Assembly: GCA_017937405.1 (NCBI GenBank)
Contig: JAGBDS010000006.1
Span: forward strand, 1 to 52,015
Length of the DNA stretch: 52,015 bases
Reading direction: 5' to 3'
Origin: Oscillibacter sp.
GTDB lineage: Bacteria > Bacillota > Clostridia > Oscillospirales > Oscillospiraceae
The notes under the pieces were generated by a model. That model searched no databases. It worked only from the letters and a program-made list of their open reading frames with translations, and was not told where the DNA came from. Position numbers and translations under genes: made by a program. Positions 47,701-52,015 of the stretch are shown one piece after another (within the stretch, counting starts at the first letter, position 1; each line of letters begins with the position of its first letter).

Positions 47701-49269
47701 ATGTCTGATATCAAACGCGGCGGCGCCCAGCTGGCGGAAGCCGTCAAGAAAGCATACGAACTGGGCCAGGACGACTACCATCTGGAGCCTATGCTCCTGG
47801 TGGAGGACGGCAAGCCCGTGGGCAAAATTTCCGACGGCGACGCCGCCATCTTCTGCTGCCGCCGGGGCGAGCGGGAGATCGAGCTGACCGAGATGTTCAC
47901 CGAGGAGGGCTTCGACAAGGTGGAGCGCCGGAAGCTCAACGACCTGGACTTCGTCATCATGACCATGTACCACGACAAGTTCAAGGACCTGCCCATCGCC
48001 TTCGCCCCCGCCAAGGTGGTGAAGCCCCTGGCCCAGGTCCTCAGCGAGGCCGGTAAATCCCAGTTCCACTGCGCCGAGAGCGAGAAGTTCGCCCATGTGA
48101 CCTTCTTCTTCAACGGCGGCGAGAACAATCCCTTCCCCGGTGAAGACGACGTTTGCATCCCCTCCCCCAAGGGCATCGACTTCGACCAGCAGCCGGAGCT
48201 GTCCCTGCCCAAGGTGGCGGACACCGTGATGGACGCCCTGGGCAAGTACGACTTCGTAGTCACCAACTTCGCCAACGGCGACGTCATCGGCCACACTCAG
48301 AACACCGCCGCCAAGATCCAGGCCTGCGGCCACGTCAGCCACTATCTGGACGTGGTGGTCCACGACGCGCTGGCCAAGGGCTACGTGGTGGCCATCACCG
48401 CCGACCACGGCAACATTGAAAAGCTGTACACCGCCGCCGGCAAGCCCGACGGCGCCCACACCACCAACCTGGTGCCCTTCATCATGATCGACCCCGCCGA
48501 TCAGGCGCCCATCGCCCTGCGGGACGGCTCCCTGGGCGACGTGGCTCCCACCGTGCTGGATGTCATGGGCATCCCCCAGCCCGCCGATATGGACGGCAAG
48601 TCCCTGGCCGAGGGCAAGAACTGGGGCAAGGACCGCAAGATGCTCCTCATCATCTGCGACGGCTGGGGCCTGGGCACCGGCGACGAGAACGACGCCATCC
48701 ATGTGGCGGACACTCCCTACTGGGACTCCCTGCTGGCAGAGCAGTCCTGGAGCAAACTCCATGCCTCCGGCGAGTTCGTGGGTCTGGGCGCTGGCAAGGC
48801 CGGCAACTCCGAGGCAGGCCACTCCAACCTGGGTGCCGGCCGCTGCGTGATGCAGGACGACGTCCGGCTGGACGCCGCCGTGAAGGACGGTAGCTTCAAG
48901 AAGAACCCCATCTTCCTGCAGGCCATCGAGCACGCAAAGAAGAACGGCACCGCCCTGCACTTGCTGGCCTATCTGACCTACAAGTCCTCCCACGGCTGCA
49001 TCGACTATCCCCTGAACATCTGCGAGATGGCGAAGGAAGCCGGTTTGGAGCAGGTCTACTTCCACATCATCTTCGACGGCCGCTCCACCGAGCCCGGCTC
49101 CGCCCCCACCCTGCTGGCCGAGCTGGACGCCAGGCTGGACGAGATCGGCCTGGGCCGCATCGTGGACGGTGTGGGCCGCGGCGTGGTGCTGGACCGCGAC
49201 AAGAACTACGACAAGGTCAAGCGCGCCTACGACGCCATGGTGGACGGCGTGGGCACCCTGTACGAATAA
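47701..49269 (+). CDS. Circularly permuted iPGM (cofactor-independent phosphoglycerate mutase)
   Basis: 522 residues whose two halves are in swapped order relative to GpmI (about 510). Residues 30 to 300 match the usual C-terminal half (KISDGDAAIFCCRRGEREIE, CAESEKFAHVTFFFNGG, NFANGDVIGHT, AITADHGN, GAHTTNLVPF); a short linker (about 301 to 313) leads to MLLIICDGWGLGTG, the usual N-terminus, with GNSEAGHSNLGAG. The chain ends where the normal protein has GEGPTY. All seven Mn ligands are present (D194, H198, D235, H236, H253, D320, S370), as are counterparts of R153, R185, R191, R261, R264, K336 and H123; only the D154 counterpart is Ser462. It should be an active mutase or close relative. ATG behind AGGAGGTACATTCT. 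Confidence 0.88.
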   Translation: MSDIKRGGAQLAEAVKKAYELGQDDYHLEPMLLVEDGKPVGKISDGDAAIFCCRRGEREIELTEMFTEEGFDKVERRKLNDLDFVIMTMYHDKFKDLPIAFAPAKVVKPLAQVLSEAGKSQFHCAESEKFAHVTFFFNGGENNPFPGEDDVCIPSPKGIDFDQQPELSLPKVADTVMDALGKYDFVVTNFANGDVIGHTQNTAAKIQACGHVSHYLDVVVHDALAKGYVVAITADHGNIEKLYTAAGKPDGAHTTNLVPFIMIDPADQAPIALRDGSLGDVAPTVLDVMGIPQPADMDGKSLAEGKNWGKDRKMLLIICDGWGLGTGDENDAIHVADTPYWDSLLAEQSWSKLHASGEFVGLGAGKAGNSEAGHSNLGAGRCVMQDDVRLDAAVKDGSFKKNPIFLQAIEHAKKNGTALHLLAYLTYKSSHGCIDYPLNICEMAKEAGLEQVYFHIIFDGRSTEPGSAPTLLAELDARLDEIGLGRIVDGVGRGVVLDRDKNYDKVKRAYDAMVDGVGTLYE

Positions 49270-49275
49270 AGCTCC

Positions 49276-49334
49276 GGCGGCGGCATCCTTCACCCGGCTC
49301 CCCACGGAGCCGGGGCGGGGCCGCCGCCCTTTTT
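49276..49334 (+). terminator. Terminator of HAD-iPGM operon
   Basis: Outer stem GGCGGCGGC/GCCGCCGCC with an inner CCCGGCTCC/GGAGCCGGG hairpin, followed by CTTTTT. Confidence 0.88.
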
Positions 49335-49374
49335 CCGCAGGTCACATTTATCCTTGTTAAAAACCAAACTGTCA

Positions 49375-49404
49375 TTGACGTAGCGGAGGTTTGTGCTGTA
49401 AAAT
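49375..49404 (+). promoter_or_regulatory. Transketolase operon promoter
   Basis: -35 TTGACG (49375 to 49380), 18-base spacer, -10 TAAAAT (49399 to 49404). A degenerate operator-like word GGCAAACGATTACC lies downstream at 49453 to 49466. The leader before the start codon is about 190 bases. Confidence 0.7.
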
Positions 49405-49597
49405 AGCCTTAAATGCAGGAGCGTTTTGTCAGGATGGATTTTATGTTCATTTGGCAAACGATTACCTGCTACCGCAGCCACCCGTCCCGACGCTTTTTCG
49501 GTACGGCGGGCAGCGCGGCTGCCAGCGTTGAGCTTGCGCCCTGTCAGCCCTTTCTGACCCGGCGCTTCATTAAAAAAAGGAAAGGAAGACACACCCC

Positions 49598-50431
49598 ATG
49601 AACGAGAAGAAGTGCAAAGTTCTGGCGGCCGAGATCCGGCTGGAGACCCTGAAGGTCATCCACTCCCGCGGTTTTGGTCATGTGGGCGGCTCCATGGATC
49701 TGGCCGATCTGATGGCCGTTCTGTATGGAGAGGTCATGAAATTCGATCCCAAGAATCCCCGTTGGGAAGACCGTGACTGGCTGGTCCTGTCCAAGGGCCA
49801 CGCCGGCCCTGTGGCTTACGCCACTTTCGGTCTGATGGGCTATTATCCCCTGGAGGATGCCTATACCCTGAACCAGCCCGGCACCAAGTTCCCCAGCCAC
49901 ACTGACCGGAAGCTGACTCCCGGCGTGGACCTGACCACCGGCTCCCTGGGCCAGGGCGTGTCCACCGCTACCGGCGCGGCTCTCGGCAACAAGATCGACG
50001 GCCGTGACAATCACGTGTTCTGCGTCATCGGCGACGGCGAGGCCGACGAGGGCCAGGTCTGGGAAGGCTTCCACTTTGCCTATGCCCACAAGCTGGACAA
50101 CATCATCTACTTCATCGACAACAACGGCTATCAGCTGGACGGCCCCACCGACGACATCCTGGCCCACGGCAGCCTTGCCAAGAAGGCCGAGGCTTTCGGC
50201 CTGTACACCCAGGAGATCGACGGCCACGACGTGAAGGCCATCTACGACGCCATCCAGAATGCCTACGCCAAGAAGGGCGTGCCCAGCTGCATCGTTCTGG
50301 ACACCTGCAAGGGTAAGGGCGCCACCTTCGCCGAGCCCAAGCACGATCACTCCTCTCAGCCCAACGAAGAGCAGTGGGCCGAGGCTCTGGCCGCCGCCGA
50401 AAAGGCTTTGGAAGAAGCCAAGAACGCTTAA
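49598..50431 (+). CDS. Transketolase, N-terminal subunit
   Basis: 277 residues, the N-terminal half of a split transketolase. Thiamine diphosphate-binding region: HSRGFGHVGGSMDLADLMAV (His), VLSKGHAGPV, and GDGEADEGQVWEGFHFAYAH with the conserved GDG...N motif (FIDNNGYQLDG). Pairs with the next gene's subunit to form the active site. It moves two-carbon ketol units between sugar phosphates in the pentose phosphate pathway. The ATG at 49598 has AAAGGAAG upstream. Split transketolases are usual in clostridia. Confidence 0.92.
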   Translation: MNEKKCKVLAAEIRLETLKVIHSRGFGHVGGSMDLADLMAVLYGEVMKFDPKNPRWEDRDWLVLSKGHAGPVAYATFGLMGYYPLEDAYTLNQPGTKFPSHTDRKLTPGVDLTTGSLGQGVSTATGAALGNKIDGRDNHVFCVIGDGEADEGQVWEGFHFAYAHKLDNIIYFIDNNGYQLDGPTDDILAHGSLAKKAEAFGLYTQEIDGHDVKAIYDAIQNAYAKKGVPSCIVLDTCKGKGATFAEPKHDHSSQPNEEQWAEALAAAEKALEEAKNA

Positions 50432-50446
50432 AGGAGGGCAAGAACG

Positions 50447-51418
50447 ATGAACGTGAAACTGATTGGTGAGCATAAAAAAGATTCCCGCGCCTGCCGCGAC
50501 GGTCTCGCTCTGACCCTGAACGAGATGATGGCGGAGGACAAGTCCATCTGCTATGTGGACTGCGACCTGATGGGCTGCATCAACACCAAGATGCTGCGCA
50601 AGAACTATCCCGACCGCGCCTTTGAGGCCGGTATTGCCGAGGCCAACGGCGCCGGCGTGGCCGCCGGCCTTGCCGCCACCGGCAAGAAGGTGTTCTATCA
50701 CTCCTTCGGCACCTTCTCCTCCCGCCGCTGCTATGACCAGATCTACATGTCCGCCGCTTATGCCGGTCTCAGCGTCCGCGTGCTGGGCTCCGACGCCGGC
50801 GTCACCGCTGCCTTCAACGGCGGCACCCATATGCCTCTGGAGGATGCCGCCATGTACCTGAGCATCCCCGAGACCACCGTGCTGGACCCCGCTGACTACG
50901 ATCAGCTTGCCAGCATCACCCGCCAGCTGGTGAACGTGGAGGGCGTTTCCTACACCCGCTTTGTCCGCAAGGGCATCATCCAGGTCTACGGCGAGGGCTC
51001 CGAGTTTGAGATCGGCAAGGGCGTTGTCCTGCATGAGAGCGACAGCGATGTTGCCACCATCATCACCTCCGGCATCATGGTGGACGAGAGCCTGAAGGCC
51101 TACGAGGCGTTGGCCGCCGAGGGCATTTCTGTCCGCGTCATCGATATGTTCACCTGGAAGCCCCTGGATGAGGAGCTGGTCATCAAGGCCGCCAAGGAGA
51201 CCGGCGCCATCGTCACCGCCGAGAACCACAACGTCACCTGCGGCCTGGGTTCCGTGGTCGCCAACTGCCTGGCCAAGAACTGCCCCACCATCCAGGAGTT
51301 CGTGGGCGTGCAGGACCTGTTCGGCCAGGTCGGTCCCCAGGACTACCTGATGGACGTCTACGGCCTGCGTGCCGCCAACATCGTGGAGGCCGTCAAGAAG
51401 GCCGTTTCCCGCAAGTAA
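50447..51418 (+). CDS. Transketolase, C-terminal subunit
   Basis: 323 residues. The pyrimidine-binding part has RAFEAGIAEANGAGVAAGLA with the catalytic Glu (usual GIAEQN), FHSFGTF-like YHSFGTFSSRRCYDQI, and GSDAGVTAAFNGGTHMPLED, where the usual SHAG is SDAG (His to Asp) though the later TH is kept. The C-terminal domain includes TAENHNVTCGLGSVVAN. These shifts may mean a donor or acceptor other than standard pentose phosphates. It starts 15 bases after the N-subunit with GGAGGGCAAGAACG upstream. Confidence 0.9.
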   Translation: MNVKLIGEHKKDSRACRDGLALTLNEMMAEDKSICYVDCDLMGCINTKMLRKNYPDRAFEAGIAEANGAGVAAGLAATGKKVFYHSFGTFSSRRCYDQIYMSAAYAGLSVRVLGSDAGVTAAFNGGTHMPLEDAAMYLSIPETTVLDPADYDQLASITRQLVNVEGVSYTRFVRKGIIQVYGEGSEFEIGKGVVLHESDSDVATIITSGIMVDESLKAYEALAAEGISVRVIDMFTWKPLDEELVIKAAKETGAIVTAENHNVTCGLGSVVANCLAKNCPTIQEFVGVQDLFGQVGPQDYLMDVYGLRAANIVEAVKKAVSRK

Positions 51419-51430
51419 GTTCGTTGACTT

Positions 51431-51454
51431 CTGTCCCGGCATGGGCCGGGACAG
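51431..51454 (+). repeat. Hairpin between transketolase and dehydrogenase genes
   Basis: CTGTCCCGGC pairs with GCCGGGACAG (10 bp, ATGG loop). No U-run; likely an intra-operon processing or partial terminator structure. Confidence 0.6.
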
Positions 51455-51493
51455 CGTCAAATAATTCTATACTACAAAGGAGAGTTGATTCCA

Positions 51494-52015
51494 ATGGCTA
51501 AAGCAATGGACGCTTTTTCCGCCTCTCTGATGGCCGATAAGCGCGAGATCATTTTCGCTCCCACCGTGTACAAGTTCGAGACCTTCGCCCAGATGGCGGA
51601 GGAGTTCAAGCTGAACGACCGCGACGTGGTCCTGACCAACGAGTTCATCTACAAGCCCTTCATGGAGGAGCTGGGCCTGAAGTGCCAGTTCGTCTTCCAG
51701 GAGAAGTTCGGCGCCGGTGAGCCCTCCGAGGCCATGATCCAGACCATGTATGACGCCATCCCCTATGACAGCTATGACCGTGTCATCGCTGTCGGCGGCG
51801 GCGCCATCATGGACCTGTGCAAGCTGCTGGGCTGCAAGCGTCCCGACACCGTGCACAACCTGTACTTCAAGCGTTTCCCCGTCGTCCACGAGAAGGACGT
51901 CATCGCCATCCCCACCACCTGCGGCACCGGCTCTGAGTGCACCAACATCTCCGTTGCCATCGTCAAGGACGAGAAGGACGGCGTGCTGACCGGCGGCGAG
52001 ACCAAGCTGGGCCTG
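51494..52015 (+). CDS. Iron-containing alcohol dehydrogenase, 3' end outside window
   Basis: First 174 residues of a group III (iron-type) dehydrogenase, cut by the window. The NAD-binding GGGA motif is in RVIAVGGGAIMDLCKLLGCK and PTTCGTGSECTNISV carries the family's TTxGTGSE pattern. The metal-binding His residues lie beyond the edge. Sequence around the start (FSASLMADKREIIFAPTVYK) resembles 4-hydroxybutyrate or related polyol dehydrogenases, but no substrate is claimed. Start ATG at 51494, with AAAGGAGAG 11 bases upstream. It follows the transketolase subunits by 75 bases and a hairpin, and likely shares the operon. Confidence 0.85.
   Translation, partial: MAKAMDAFSASLMADKREIIFAPTVYKFETFAQMAEEFKLNDRDVVLTNEFIYKPFMEELGLKCQFVFQEKFGAGEPSEAMIQTMYDAIPYDSYDRVIAVGGGAIMDLCKLLGCKRPDTVHNLYFKRFPVVHEKDVIAIPTTCGTGSECTNISVAIVKDEKDGVLTGGETKLGL

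Noticed and set aside
47701-49269. Idea that the mutase is a fusion of two broken gene copies or an assembly error
   Set aside because: The frame is continuous with one ribosome site and one terminator, each half occurs once, and all catalytic residues are present; reads would still be needed to exclude an artefact.
47590-49305. 571-codon minus-strand frame
   Set aside because: Antisense to the permuted phosphoglycerate mutase; low-complexity Gly/Val/His sequence typical of shadows.
49544-51460. 638-codon minus-strand frame
   Set aside because: Antisense to both transketolase subunits; long open antisense frames are expected in GC-rich genes. The protein has no motifs.
40832-52015. Assigning the cluster to sulfoquinovose (sulfo-transketolase) or apiose breakdown
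   Set aside because: Both use a two-subunit transketolase, but no sulfonate or apiose transporter, isomerase or first enzyme is present here.
1-52015. CRISPR arrays, rRNA or tRNA genes, complete insertion sequences
   Set aside because: No regular spaced repeats, no rRNA or tRNA sequence besides tmRNA, and no transposase or integrase frame was seen.

Overview
The window reads as chromosome from a GC-rich, low-oxygen Firmicute of the Oscillospiraceae type (relatives of Flavonifractor, Lawsonibacter or Intestinimonas). This rests on strong AGGAGG ribosome binding sites, TTG/GTG starts, sigma-A type promoters, a WalRK-type cluster, a clostridial pyr operon with PyrK and PyrI, and a clostridial ssrA/smpB pair. 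The genus is inference only.

Positions 1 to about 10,500 are clearly poorer in G+C than the rest and look like mobile-element cargo. A tight minus-strand operon encodes three large ArdA-type antirestriction proteins (one cut by the window edge), a DUF4314 protein and several small element-type proteins. Beyond it lie a secreted LCAT-like lipase, a secreted protein with a Gly/Ala-rich hydrophobic segment, and repeated GCCGGTGCC hairpins. This DNA abuts the 3' end of ssrA (tmRNA), a common attachment site for integrative elements.

From 10.5 to 25 kb are core genes. The minus strand holds smpB, a cyclophilin, an SDR and ssrA. The plus strand holds a NUDIX hydrolase, a WalR/WalK-like two-component system with YycH- and YycI-like partners, murA, walJ and rlmH, then small zinc-ribbon proteins, a phosphohexomutase and superoxide dismutase. 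A pyrimidine operon, pyrC-K-D-F-E-B-I, spans 25.7 to 31.4 kb behind a strong promoter. It is followed by a DMT exporter and, on the minus strand, a radical SAM protein, an aminotransferase, a Cys-rich small protein and an adenosine-deaminase family enzyme. MATE and Pit transporters follow on the plus strand.

The most unusual part is 40.8 to 52 kb. A LacI-family regulator with a PHP phosphoesterase and a PfkB kinase diverges from an operon of five consecutive HAD-family paralogs, all with Gly in place of the second catalytic Asp. That operon ends in a phosphoglycerate mutase (iPGM) whose two halves are swapped: a circularly permuted enzyme that keeps all seven metal ligands. Next come a split transketolase and an iron-type alcohol dehydrogenase. 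Six perfect copies of the palindrome AAACGTTT lie at promoters of murA, the MATE gene, pit (two), the LacI gene and the HAD operon, which suggests a regulon controlled by a LacI-family protein, perhaps the one encoded here.
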